DNA of 46,568 bases from Streptococcus mitis. GTDB taxonomy: Bacteria; Bacillota; Bacilli; Lactobacillales; Streptococcaceae. Below are positions 7,571 to 16,005 of the stretch, one piece after another. Each line of letters begins with the position of its first letter. Position 1 is the first letter of the stretch. A program made the translations under genes and the position numbers. The DNA lies in assembly GCA_018364455.1 (NCBI GenBank), contig JAGZLW010000015.1, positions 1-46,568 of the forward strand, given 5' to 3'. The notes beneath the pieces are model-generated. The model had not been told where the DNA came from. It saw only the letters and a list, made by a program, of their open reading frames with translations, and searched no databases.

Positions 7571-9088
7571 TTATTTCTTTAATTCTACCAAATTTTCATT
7601 AATTCGTCGATAGATTGTTGTCAAGTCAAGTAAGCCTTCCTCGACGGCTGGTGTCAATTGATCTTCAGTCATACGCCAAGACCAGTTTCCACCAAGGGTA
7701 GATGGGAAGTTCATACGAGCTGTCTCATCCAATTCTAGCAAATCTTGCATAGTTGCAATTGCCATGAAGCTAACTGATGAAAAGACTGTACGAAGCATAG
7801 CGTGTGGAACTGTTTCGTATTCTTTACGGTTAGTATAGCGAGCCATGTACTCACGAGTCGCATCATCAATCTCGTTACGGTACCAACCAAGGACCGTGTT
7901 GTTATCGTGTGTTCCTGTGTACATAACTGAGTTAGCAGGTGCCAAGTGTGGGCTATCGATACTTTCGTCTTCTGGATTGAAAGCAAATTGAAGAATCTTC
8001 ATTCCTGGGAAGCCAGTACGTTCACGCAACTCAATAACTTCATCTGTCATGAAGCCAAGGTCTTCTGCGATGATGTTTAGCTCACCAAGTTCTTCCTTAA
8101 CGGCTGCAAAAAGCTTGTAGCCCGGACCTTTCACCCACTCACCAGGTGCTGCTGTATCGGAACCAGCAGGGATTTCCCAGTAAGATTCGAAACCACGGAA
8201 GTGGTCGATACGAACGATATCGTAGATTTTGAAGCTTTCACGCAAGCGTTCAATCCACCATTTGTATCCGTCTTTATCCATTGCTTCCCAGTCATAGATT
8301 GGGTTCCCCCAAAGCTGACCAGTTGCAGAAAACTCATCGGGTGGGCATCCTGCGATACAAGTTGCCTTACCGTTGACATCTGTCTTGAAGAGATGTGGAT
8401 TTGCCCACATATCGCTTGAATCTTCCGCTACGTAGATTGGCATGTCCCCAACGATTTCGATGTGGTTGTCGTTAGCGTAAGCTTTCAATTTCAACCATTG
8501 TTGGAAGAAGAAGTACTGAGTCACACGGTGGTAAACCAACTTGTCTGCCAATTGCTCACGATAGCTTTCAAGTGCTGAAGCTTTACGAGCACGAGCATCA
8601 GCATCTGGCCATTCAGTCCAAGCAAGATTTTCAAAATGCTCTTTGATAGCCATATACTCAGCAAAGAGCTCAAGCCATGATTGGTTGTCTTGAGCAAATT
8701 TCTCAAAATCTTTAACATCTCCGACTTCAAAGAAACGTTTCACCGCTTTTTCTAAAAGAGGACGACGTGCATAGTAAATCTTAGCATAATCAACTTCAGA
8801 CGCATCGCTACCAAAGTCAACTCCTTCAAGGTCACTTGCTTCCAATAAACCTTGTTCCACCAAGATATCTAAATCGATAAAATGAGTGTTCCCTGCGAAG
8901 GCTGAGAAAGATTGGTAAGGAGAGTCTCCGTAACTAGTTGTTCCTAGTGGAAGGATTTGCCAGTAACGTTGTTTTGTGCGAACCAAGAAATCAACGAAGT
9001 CGTAAGCACTTTGACCAAATGATCCGATTCCGTAGGCTCCTGGGAGAGAAGAGATGTGCATCAACACACCACTTTGACGTTTTTTCAT
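7571..9088 (-). CDS. malQ: 4-alpha-glucanotransferase (amylomaltase, GH77)
   Basis: A 505-residue cytoplasmic enzyme that disproportionates maltodextrins, releasing glucose and making longer chains for the phosphorylase. GH77 motifs seen are RIDHFRGFESYW (nucleophile Asp), IIAEDLG (acid/base Glu) and GTHDNNTVLGW (third carboxylate). I place the start at the ATG at 9088 because GAGGTG lies 8 bases upstream; a GTG three codons earlier would sit inside the ribosome site. The 505 residues match the pneumococcal protein, called MalM in older papers. It is the first gene of the leftward maltodextrin operon under MalR and probably CcpA control. Confidence 0.96.
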   Translation of the reverse strand: MKKRQSGVLMHISSLPGAYGIGSFGQSAYDFVDFLVRTKQRYWQILPLGTTSYGDSPYQSFSAFAGNTHFIDLDILVEQGLLEASDLEGVDFGSDASEVDYAKIYYARRPLLEKAVKRFFEVGDVKDFEKFAQDNQSWLELFAEYMAIKEHFENLAWTEWPDADARARKASALESYREQLADKLVYHRVTQYFFFQQWLKLKAYANDNHIEIVGDMPIYVAEDSSDMWANPHLFKTDVNGKATCIAGCPPDEFSATGQLWGNPIYDWEAMDKDGYKWWIERLRESFKIYDIVRIDHFRGFESYWEIPAGSDTAAPGEWVKGPGYKLFAAVKEELGELNIIAEDLGFMTDEVIELRERTGFPGMKILQFAFNPEDESIDSPHLAPANSVMYTGTHDNNTVLGWYRNEIDDATREYMARYTNRKEYETVPHAMLRTVFSSVSFMAIATMQDLLELDETARMNFPSTLGGNWSWRMTEDQLTPAVEEGLLDLTTIYRRINENLVELKK

Positions 9089-9132
9089 AAACAACACCTC
9101 GTGTATTTGTAGTTTAATTTTTCATTTTTGGG

Positions 9133-9146
9133 CGCAAACGTTTGCG
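9133..9146. promoter_or_regulatory. MalR operator for the malQ promoter
   Basis: Perfect 14-bp palindrome CGCAAACGTTTGCG, a LacI/GalR-family site just downstream of the leftward -10 box. MalR is known to repress the malM and malX promoters in S. pneumoniae. A 12/14 copy overlaps the malX start region at 9518-9531. Confidence 0.85.
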
Positions 9147-9154
9147 TTAATATA

Positions 9155-9183
9155 AGTATACTTCATTTTTGGAATAATTGCAA
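9155..9183 (-). promoter_or_regulatory. Promoter PM of malQ-glgP
   Basis: On the minus strand TTGCAA (9178-9183), a 17-bp spacer and TATACT (9155-9160). The hexamers and spacing are the same as in the malX promoter on the other side of this control region. Confidence 0.85.
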
Positions 9184-9193
9184 GCGGTTTTAA
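9178..9193. promoter_or_regulatory. Candidate CcpA cre site at the malQ promoter
   Basis: TTGCAAGCGGTTTTAA matches the cre consensus WTGNAARCGNWWWCAW with one mismatch and covers the -35 box of PM. This suggests catabolite repression on top of MalR control. Confidence 0.6.
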
Positions 9194-9477
9194 AAAAACT
9201 TTTTGATTATTTTTTAAAAAAACTTGTCCTTATTTATGTATACATATACATTTTTTCTTTTCTATTTGCAAAATCTTCTTCAACTACAAATAGAAGGGGC
9301 AACTTAGTCTACTTTTGGTCTAGAGCAATTTATTTTTTGTTCAAAATTTAGGCAATCGTTTCCCTAAATAATTTCAGTAAAATCGTGAAAATATATTTTC
9401 TGACTTTTCTTCTATTATAAATAAATAAAACGCTTACCATTCCCGTGAAATTTTTTTAAAATTTTTACAAAAAACAC
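9194..9477. other. AT-rich spacer of the maltodextrin control region
   Basis: About 280 bp without a credible ORF. It holds an inverted repeat CTATTTG / CAAATAG (about 9262-9292). A second one has arms ATTTAGG / CCTAAAT (9346-9369) around CAATCGTTTC, a degenerate LacI-like core. A half-site-like AAACGCTTACC lies near 9430. Whether any of these binds MalR or CcpA is open. Confidence 0.45.
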
Positions 9478-9506
9478 TTGCAACCGTTTTCTATTTGTGC
9501 TATACT
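9478..9506 (+). promoter_or_regulatory. Promoter PX of malX-malC-malD with cre-like site
   Basis: TTGCAA (9478-9483), 17 bp, then TATACT (9501-9506) with an extended TGC before it. TTGCAACCGTTTTCTA (9478-9493) resembles cre with two mismatches and overlaps the -35 box. Confidence 0.85.
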
Positions 9507-9517
9507 AGTCCCATAAA

Positions 9518-9536
9518 GGAAAACGTTTGCGTTTCC
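9518..9536. promoter_or_regulatory. MalR operator for the malX promoter
   Basis: GGAAAACGTTTGCGTTTCC is a 19-bp imperfect palindrome whose core matches the malQ operator at 12 of 14 positions. It starts about 11 bp after the -10 box, a roadblock position. Confidence 0.8.
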
Positions 9537-9574
9537 TCATTATAAAATTTGTTATTCTTTAGGAGGAATACACT

Positions 9575-10846
9575 ATGTCATCTAAATTCATGAAGAGCAC
9601 TGCTGTGCTTGGAACTGTTACACTTGCTAGCTTGCTTTTGGTAGCTTGCGGAAGCAAAACTGCTGATAAGCCTGCTGATTCTGGTTCATCTGAAGCAAAA
9701 GAACTCACTGTATATGTAGACGAGGGATATAAGAGCTATATTGAAGAGGTTGCTAAAGCTTATGAAAAAGAAGCTGGAGTAAAAATCACTCTTAAAACTG
9801 GTGATGCTCTAGGAGGTCTTGATAAACTTTCTCTTGACAACCAATCTGGTAATGTCCCTGATATTATGATGGCTCCATACGACCGTGTAGGTAGCCTTGG
9901 TTCTGACGGACAACTTTCAGAAGTGAAATTGAGCGATGGTGCTAAAACAGACGACACAACTAAATCTCTTGTAACAGCTGCTAATGGTAAAGTTTACGGT
10001 GCTCCTGCCGTTATCGAGTCACTTGTTATGTACTACAACAAAGACTTGATAAAAGAAGCTCCAAAAACTTTTGCTGACTTAGAAAACCTTGCTAAAGATA
10101 GCAAATATGCCTTCGCTGGAGAAGATGGAAAAACTTCTGCTTTCCTAGCTGACTGGACAAACTTCTACTATGCATACGGACTTCTTGCTGGTAACGGCGC
10201 TTACGTATTCGGTCAAAACGGTAAAGACGCTAAAGACATCGGTCTTGCCAACGACGGCGCTATCAAAGGTATAGAGTACGCTAAATCTTGGTATGAAAAA
10301 TGGCCTAAAGGTATGCAAGATACTGAAGGTGCTGGTAACTTAATCCAAACTCATTTCCAAGAAGGTAAAACAGCCGCTATCATCGACGGACCTTGGAAAG
10401 CTCAAGCCTTCAAAGATGCTAAAGTAAACTACGGTGTTGCGACTATCCCAACTCTTCCAAACGGAAAAGAATATGCTGCATTTGGTGGTGGTAAAGCTTG
10501 GGTCATCCCTCAAGCCACTAAGAACCTTGAAGCTTCTCAAAAATTTGTAGACTTCCTTGTTTCAACTGAACAACAAAAAGTATTATACGATAAGACTAAC
10601 GAAATCCCAGCTAACACTGAGGCTCGTTCATACGCTGAAGGTAAAAACGATGAGTTGACAACTGCTGTTATCAAACAGTTCAAGAACGCTCAACCAATGC
10701 CAAACATCTCTCAAATGTCTGCGGTTTGGGATCCAGCGAAAAATATGCTCTTTGATGCTGTAAGTGGCAAGAAAGATGCTAAAACAGCAGCTAACGATGC
10801 TGTAACATTGATCAAAGAAACAATCAAACAAAAATTTGGTGAATAA
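9575..10846 (+). CDS. malX: Maltodextrin ABC transporter, substrate-binding lipoprotein
   Basis: A 423-residue extracellular solute-binding protein of the family 1 sugar type, anchored as a lipoprotein. The signal peptide ends in the lipobox LVAC with Cys25. The mature part begins with a Ser/Ala/Asp/Lys-rich linker, and DGPWKAQAF and GGGKAWVIP mark the ligand-binding lobes. AGGAGGAA lies 8 bases before the ATG. It is the first gene of malXCD. A hairpin with no T-run separates it from malC, which would let malX mRNA accumulate over the permease mRNA. No ATPase gene is present in this locus; in pneumococci the shared ATPase MsmK, encoded elsewhere, powers this importer. Confidence 0.97.
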   Translation: MSSKFMKSTAVLGTVTLASLLLVACGSKTADKPADSGSSEAKELTVYVDEGYKSYIEEVAKAYEKEAGVKITLKTGDALGGLDKLSLDNQSGNVPDIMMAPYDRVGSLGSDGQLSEVKLSDGAKTDDTTKSLVTAANGKVYGAPAVIESLVMYYNKDLIKEAPKTFADLENLAKDSKYAFAGEDGKTSAFLADWTNFYYAYGLLAGNGAYVFGQNGKDAKDIGLANDGAIKGIEYAKSWYEKWPKGMQDTEGAGNLIQTHFQEGKTAAIIDGPWKAQAFKDAKVNYGVATIPTLPNGKEYAAFGGGKAWVIPQATKNLEASQKFVDFLVSTEQQKVLYDKTNEIPANTEARSYAEGKNDELTTAVIKQFKNAQPMPNISQMSAVWDPAKNMLFDAVSGKKDAKTAANDAVTLIKETIKQKFGE

Positions 10847-10854
10847 GAAATTTG

Positions 10855-10888
10855 TTCAAGGGGGGTGGAAATCAAATCCCCCTTTGAA
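10855..10888 (+). other. Intra-operon hairpin between malX and malC
   Basis: Arms TTCAAGGGGGG and CCCCCTTTGAA form an 11-bp stem with one wobble and no downstream T-run. Position and form suit an mRNA-stabilising or partial-termination hairpin, as known between binding-protein and permease genes of sugar ABC operons. Confidence 0.7.
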
Positions 10889-10955
10889 TTTATCAACGAA
10901 AACACAAATAGTTTAGGTTTTATCTAGAAACCAGTATCCTATGAAAGGAGTTATT

Positions 10956-12248
10956 ATGGAAAAGCAACAACCTAGTAAAGCAGCCCTGCTGTCTATCATT
11001 CCTGGGTTAGGACAGATTTACAATAAACAAAAGGCCAAAGGTTTTATCTTCCTTGGTGTAACCATCGTATTTGTCCTTTATTTCCTAGCACTTGCAGCCC
11101 CTGAATTGAGCAATCTCATCACTCTTGGTGACAAGCCAGGTCGTGACAATTCCCTCTTTATGCTGATTCGTGGTGCCTTCCATTTAATCTTTGTAGTCGT
11201 TTATGTACTCTTTTATTTCTCAAATATTAAAGATGCACATACAACTGCTAAACACATTAACAATGGTATTCCAGTAGCACTTACCTTTAAAGAAATGGTC
11301 AAAGGAATCTATGAAAATGGCTTCCCTTACCTCTTGATCATTCCATCTTATATTGCCATGACTTTTGCAATCATCTTCCCAGTTATCGTAACCTTGATGA
11401 TTGCCTTTACTAACTACGACTTCCAACACTTACCACCAAACAAATTGTTGGACTGGGTTGGTTTGACGAACTTTACGAACATCTGGAGTTTGAGTACCTT
11501 CCGTTCTGCCTTCGGTGCCGTTCTTTCTTGGACTATCATCTGGGCTTTGGCTGCCTCAACTTTACAAATCGTAATCGGTATCTTCACAGCTATCATTGCT
11601 AACCAACCATTTATCAAAGGAAAACGTATCTTTGGTGTTATTTTCCTTCTTCCTTGGGCTGTCCCAGCCTTCATCACTATCTTGACATTTTCAAACATGT
11701 TTAACGATAGTGTCGGAGCCATCAACACTCAAGTCTTGCCAATCTTGGCTAAATTCCTTCCTTTCCTTGATGGTGCTCTTATTCCTTGGAAAACAGATCC
11801 AACTTGGACAAAAATTGCCTTGATTATGATGCAAGGTTGGCTTGGATTCCCATACATCTACGTTTTGACTTTAGGTATCTTACAATCTATTCCTAACGAC
11901 CTTTACGAAGCAGCTTATATTGACGGTGCTAATGCTTGGCAAAAATTCCGCAACATCACTTTCCCAATGATCTTGGCTGTTGCAGCACCTACTTTGATTA
12001 GCCAATACACCTTCAACTTTAACAACTTCTCTATCATGTACCTCTTCAATGGTGGAGGACCTGGTAGTGTCGGAGGTGGAGCTGGTTCAACCGATATCTT
12101 GATCTCATGGATCTACCGTTTGACAACAGGTACATCTCCTCAATACTCAATGGCGGCAGCTGTTACCTTGATTATCTCTATCATTGTCATCTCAATCTCT
12201 ATGATCGCATTCAAGAAACTACACGCATTTGATATGGAGGATGTCTAA
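10956..12248 (+). CDS. malC: Maltodextrin ABC transporter, MalF-type permease
   Basis: A 430-residue inner-membrane subunit. The start is taken at the ATG at 10956 because AAAGGAG lies just upstream; the in-frame ATG at 10941 lacks a site of its own and overlaps it. The N-terminus adds extra hydrophobic segments, as in MalF. The EAA loop that contacts the ATPase reads EAAYIDGANAWQKFRNITFP in the last third. malD begins 2 bases after the stop, so the two permeases are translationally coupled. Confidence 0.95.
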   Translation: MEKQQPSKAALLSIIPGLGQIYNKQKAKGFIFLGVTIVFVLYFLALAAPELSNLITLGDKPGRDNSLFMLIRGAFHLIFVVVYVLFYFSNIKDAHTTAKHINNGIPVALTFKEMVKGIYENGFPYLLIIPSYIAMTFAIIFPVIVTLMIAFTNYDFQHLPPNKLLDWVGLTNFTNIWSLSTFRSAFGAVLSWTIIWALAASTLQIVIGIFTAIIANQPFIKGKRIFGVIFLLPWAVPAFITILTFSNMFNDSVGAINTQVLPILAKFLPFLDGALIPWKTDPTWTKIALIMMQGWLGFPYIYVLTLGILQSIPNDLYEAAYIDGANAWQKFRNITFPMILAVAAPTLISQYTFNFNNFSIMYLFNGGGPGSVGGGAGSTDILISWIYRLTTGTSPQYSMAAAVTLIISIIVISISMIAFKKLHAFDMEDV

Positions 12249-12249
12249 G

Positions 12250-13092
12250 ATGAATAACTCAATTAAACTCAAACGTAGACTGACTCAAACTCTTACTTAC
12301 CTCTACTTAATTGGCCTATCAATCGTGATTATCTATCCACTTTTGATTACCATCATGTCAGCCTTTAAAGCAGGTAACGTCTCAGCCTTTAAACTAGATA
12401 CTAATATCGACCTCAATTTTGATAACTTTAAAGGCCTCTTCACTGAAACCTTGTACGGTACTTGGTACCTCAACACTTTGATTATCGCCTTGATTACCAT
12501 GGTTGTTCAAACAAGTATCATCGTACTTGCTGGTTATGCCTACAGCCGTTACAACTTCTTGGCTCGTAAACAAAGTTTAGTCTTCTTCTTGATTATCCAA
12601 ATGGTGCCAACCATGGCCGCTTTGACAGCCTTCTTCGTTATGGCACTTATGTTGAACGCCCTTAACCACAGCTGGTTCCTCATCTTCCTCTACGTTGGTG
12701 GTGGTATCCCAATGAATGCTTGGCTCATGAAAGGCTACTTCGATACAGTGCCAATGTCTCTAGACGAATCTGCAAAACTAGACGGTGCAGGACACTTCCG
12801 CCGCTTCTGGCAAATTGTTCTTCCACTTGTTCGCCCAATGGTTGCCGTACAAGCTCTCTGGGCCTTCATGGGACCTTTCGGGGACTACATCCTCTCTAGT
12901 TTCTTGCTTCGTGAGAAAGAATACTTTACTGTTGCCGTAGGTCTCCAAACCTTCGTTAGCAATGTGAAAAACATGAAGATCGCCTACTTCTCAGCAGGTG
13001 CTATCCTCATTGCCCTTCCAATCTGTATTCTCTTCTTCTTCCTACAAAAGAACTTTGTTTCAGGACTTACAAGTGGTGGTGACAAGGGATAA
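12250..13092 (+). CDS. malD: Maltodextrin ABC transporter, MalG-type permease
   Basis: A 280-residue permease partner of MalC with about six membrane segments and the EAA-type loop DESAKLDGAGHFRRFWQIVLP. GGAGG at 12236-12240 lies inside the malC end and 9 bases before the ATG at 12250; the in-frame ATG at 12241 touches GGAGG and cannot use it. The length equals the pneumococcal protein. A terminator-like hairpin follows at 13121-13163, and malA has its own promoter. Confidence 0.95.
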   Translation: MNNSIKLKRRLTQTLTYLYLIGLSIVIIYPLLITIMSAFKAGNVSAFKLDTNIDLNFDNFKGLFTETLYGTWYLNTLIIALITMVVQTSIIVLAGYAYSRYNFLARKQSLVFFLIIQMVPTMAALTAFFVMALMLNALNHSWFLIFLYVGGGIPMNAWLMKGYFDTVPMSLDESAKLDGAGHFRRFWQIVLPLVRPMVAVQALWAFMGPFGDYILSSFLLREKEYFTVAVGLQTFVSNVKNMKIAYFSAGAILIALPICILFFFLQKNFVSGLTSGGDKG

Positions 13093-13120
13093 TATATCCC
13101 CGCCACCCTTTTTCATTTTG

Positions 13121-13163
13121 AAGCTTGTGACTATAAAAATATCCTTGTAACAAGCAATTTTTC
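13121..13163 (+). terminator. Probable terminator after malXCD
   Basis: GCTTGT and ACAAGC arms around a long loop, followed by AATTTTTC. The stem is short, so termination may be partial. Confidence 0.5.
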
Positions 13164-13171
13164 TCCTAGAC

Positions 13172-13200
13172 TTGAAATAAAGCGCATTTCTCTATATAAT
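13172..13200 (+). promoter_or_regulatory. Promoter of malA-malR
   Basis: TTGAAA (13172-13177), exactly 17 bp, then perfect TATAAT (13195-13200), about 37 bp before the malA start. No MalR operator palindrome is visible nearby. Confidence 0.8.
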
Positions 13201-13237
13201 AATACTCATATAGAAAACACCTTTTAGAAAGATACCT

Positions 13238-14038
13238 ATGCTTCCATATCCATTTTCTTATTTTTCAAGTATTTGGGGATTTCGTAAGCCCCTATCCAAA
13301 CGTTTCGGGCTCAACTGGTTTCAACTTCTCTTTACCAGTATCTTCCTTATCAGCTTGTCTATGGTACCAATTGCCATTCAAAACAGCTCCCAGGAGACTT
13401 ATCCGCTAGAAACCTTTATCGATAATGTCTATGAACCATTGACAGATGAGGTTGTTCAGGACCTCTCTGAACACGCTACAATTGTTGATGGCACATTAAC
13501 TTATACTGGAACAGCTAGTCAAGCATCTTCTATTGTGATTGGTCCAAGTCAAAGTAAGGAACTACCTAAGGACTTGCAACTGCATTTCGATACGAATGAG
13601 CTCGTCATCAGCAAGGAAGGTAAGGAACTGACCCGCGTCTCTTACCGAGCCATTGAGACTGAGAGTTTCAAAAGCAAAGACAGCTTAACCCAAGCGATTT
13701 CTAAAGACTGGTACCAACAAAATCGTGTCTATATCAGTCTCTTCCTAGTTCTCGGTGCAAGCTTCCTCTTTGGTTTGAATTTCTTTATCGTCTCTCTAGG
13801 GGCTAGTCTTCTCCTTTATATCACTAAGAAATCACGCCTCTTTTCATTTAAAACCTTTAAAGAGTGCTACCATTTTATCTTGAACTGTTTAGGATTGCCG
13901 ACTCTGATTACGCTTATTTTGGGATTATTTGGCCAAAATATGTCAAACCTCATCACTGTACAAAACATTCTTTTTGTCCTTTATCTGGTCACTATCTTTT
14001 ATAAAACGCATTTCCGTGATCCAGATTACCATAAATAG
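13238..14038 (+). CDS. malA: MalA, DUF1189 membrane protein of the maltodextrin locus
   Basis: A 266-residue protein with one membrane segment near residues 30-47, an extracytoplasmic domain of about 110 residues, then about four helices from residue 165 on. This is the DUF1189 pattern. The name comes from the conserved pneumococcal malA-malR pair; no biochemical function is established that I know of. It has its own promoter, a weak ribosome site (AGAAAG), and lies 9 bp before malR. Position suggests a role in sensing or supporting maltodextrin uptake, which is inference. Confidence 0.85.
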   Translation: MLPYPFSYFSSIWGFRKPLSKRFGLNWFQLLFTSIFLISLSMVPIAIQNSSQETYPLETFIDNVYEPLTDEVVQDLSEHATIVDGTLTYTGTASQASSIVIGPSQSKELPKDLQLHFDTNELVISKEGKELTRVSYRAIETESFKSKDSLTQAISKDWYQQNRVYISLFLVLGASFLFGLNFFIVSLGASLLLYITKKSRLFSFKTFKECYHFILNCLGLPTLITLILGLFGQNMSNLITVQNILFVLYLVTIFYKTHFRDPDYHK

Positions 14039-14047
14039 GAGATTTTT

Positions 14048-15034
14048 ATGCCCGTTACGATTAAAGACGTGGCCAAGGCTGCTGGTGTTTCGCCTTCAAC
14101 CGTAACCCGTGTTATTCAAAATAAATCAACCATTAGCGACGAAACGAAAAAACGCGTTCGCAAGGCGATGAAGGAACTCAATTACCACCCCAACCTCAAC
14201 GCTCGCAGTTTGGTAAGTAGCTATACCCAAGTTATCGGCTTAGTTCTTCCTGATGACTCAGATGCCTTCTACCAGAATCCTTTCTTTCCATCAGTCCTAC
14301 GTGGCATTTCTCAAGTCGCCTCTGAAAACCACTATGCCATTCAGATAGCAACAGGGAAAGATGAGAAGGAGCGTCTTACTGCCATCTCACAAATGGTCTA
14401 TGGTAAACGTGTAGACGGTTTAATTTTCCTTTATGCCGAAGAGGAAGATCCTTTAGTCAAACTGGTGGCTGATGAGCAGTTCCCCTTCCTCATCCTCGGA
14501 AAATCTCTGTCCCCCTTCATTCCACTTGTCGATAATGACAACGTTCAAGCTGGCTTTGATGCGACTGAATATTTCATCAAAAAAGGCTGCAAGCGAATTG
14601 CCTTTATTGGAGGGACTAAGAGACTCTTCGTAACACAAGACCGTTTAACAGGCTATGAGTCAGCACTCAAACAGTACCAACTGCCTCTTGATAGTAACTT
14701 GACCTATTTTGCGAACGAATTTCTGGAAGAAAAAGGTTATCAATTCAGTAAGCGTTTGTTTAAACACGATCCTATGATTGATGCTATCATCACAACTGAT
14801 AGCCTCCTAGCTGAAGGGGTCTGTGACTACATCGCTAAGCACCAGCTGGATGTCCCTGTTCTCAGCTTCGACTCAGTCAATCCCAAGCTCAACTTGGCAG
14901 CCTATGTCGATATCAATAGCCTAGAACTTGGTCAAACATCATTTGAAACGATTCTTCAGATTATCAACGACGCTAAGAGCAATAAACAAATTTGTTACCG
15001 TCAGTTAATCGCCCACAAAATTATCGAAAAATAA
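14048..15034 (+). CDS. malR: LacI/GalR-family maltose regulator
   Basis: A 328-residue DNA-binding repressor. The N-terminal HTH reads TIKDVAKAAGVSPSTVTRVI (residues 3-22), followed by the hinge helix YHPNLNARSLV and a periplasmic-binding-like effector domain. In S. pneumoniae MalR represses the malX and malM promoters and responds to maltose; the palindromes at 9133-9146 and 9518-9536 are its expected sites. AGGAG lies before the ATG. The gene ends with a strong terminator. Family and role are secure from sequence plus locus. Confidence 0.96.
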   Translation: MPVTIKDVAKAAGVSPSTVTRVIQNKSTISDETKKRVRKAMKELNYHPNLNARSLVSSYTQVIGLVLPDDSDAFYQNPFFPSVLRGISQVASENHYAIQIATGKDEKERLTAISQMVYGKRVDGLIFLYAEEEDPLVKLVADEQFPFLILGKSLSPFIPLVDNDNVQAGFDATEYFIKKGCKRIAFIGGTKRLFVTQDRLTGYESALKQYQLPLDSNLTYFANEFLEEKGYQFSKRLFKHDPMIDAIITTDSLLAEGVCDYIAKHQLDVPVLSFDSVNPKLNLAAYVDINSLELGQTSFETILQIINDAKSNKQICYRQLIAHKIIEK

Positions 15035-15059
15035 AAACCAGCTCGCGCTGGTTTTTTTA
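15033..15059. terminator. Terminator of malAR
   Basis: AAAAACCAGC, a short CGC-containing loop and GCTGGTTTTTTT. T-runs on both strands also serve the convergent gene ending at 15064. Confidence 0.9.
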
Positions 15060-15063
15060 GTCA

Positions 15064-16005
15064 CTAATTTTCTGTTTCAACGAATCGTCCCAGAATATGA
15101 ACATTCTCAGATACAGAGACAAAGGCGCCTGGGTCCACCTGTTTCATAATCTGTTTAAATTCATTAAACTCTGCACGTGTAATGACAGTAATTAAAACTG
15201 CCTTTCTCTCGTGATTATAGGTTCCTTCTGCATCGTGGATCATGGTTGCTCCGCGGTGCAATTTTTTATGGATTTTCTCAATTACTTTATCTGGATGATT
15301 GGTCACAATCATAGCCTGCATCCGTTTTTGCTTGGTAAAGACAGCGTCTGTCACACGGCTAGAGACAAAGATGGTAATCATAGAGTAGAGAGCGTATTTC
15401 CAACCAAAGGTCAAACCTGCTATCAGCATGATGGTTCCATTTACCAAGAAAGAAATACTACCGACATTCTTACCCGTTTTCTTGCGAATGGTCAGACTGA
15501 CGATATCCGTCCCACCACTGGAGATATTGTTGCGAAGAGCAAAACCAATCCCCAAGCCCATGACAACACCCCCAAAAAGGGCATTGATAATGGGATCCTC
15601 CGTCAAGGTCGCCACAGGGACAAACTGGATAAAGAAGGAACTCATGGACACCGTGATAAAGGTAAAGACGGTGAACTTATGCCCAATCTGATACCAAGCC
15701 AAGACCATCAAAGGAAAATTAATGGCATAGAAGGTCAGCGAAATCGGAATATGAAAACCAAACCAGTGATTACTCAAGGCAGAGATAATCTGTGCCAGAC
15801 CTGTCGCACCACTCGAATACACATGACCTGGTTGGAAAAAGAAATTGACCGCTACTGCTGATAAAAAACCATAGACCAGAGAAGCCGAAATCTTCTCATC
15901 GTATTTTTCACGAGAGATACTTTGTAAGACACGTAAAATTTTTATCTGATGAGCAAAGCGGCGCAGATAATAGCGCCACCGCTTAATTCGTTTTGCTTGT
16001 TTCAT
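15064..16005 (-). CDS. YitT/DUF2179-family membrane protein
   Basis: A 313-residue protein with about five membrane segments (YitT-type: SSGATGLAQIIS, NNISSGGTDIVSLTI) followed by a soluble C-terminal DUF2179 domain (about 235-313). Homologues are conserved in Firmicutes, but their transport substrate is not established. The start overlaps the 3' end of aspS by 23 bp on the same strand, so it is cotranscribed with aspS. It ends against the malR terminator. Confidence 0.88.
   Translation of the reverse strand: MKQAKRIKRWRYYLRRFAHQIKILRVLQSISREKYDEKISASLVYGFLSAVAVNFFFQPGHVYSSGATGLAQIISALSNHWFGFHIPISLTFYAINFPLMVLAWYQIGHKFTVFTFITVSMSSFFIQFVPVATLTEDPIINALFGGVVMGLGIGFALRNNISSGGTDIVSLTIRKKTGKNVGSISFLVNGTIMLIAGLTFGWKYALYSMITIFVSSRVTDAVFTKQKRMQAMIVTNHPDKVIEKIHKKLHRGATMIHDAEGTYNHERKAVLITVITRAEFNEFKQIMKQVDPGAFVSVSENVHILGRFVETEN

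Noticed and set aside
10941..10955. Upstream ATG of malC as the start
   Set aside because: The ribosome site AAAGGAG lies between this ATG and the one at 10956, so it serves the latter.
15211..15861. 216-codon ORF antisense to the YitT-family gene
   Set aside because: Full overlap with a recognised membrane protein; the translated text is rich in His, Arg and Asp without domain features.
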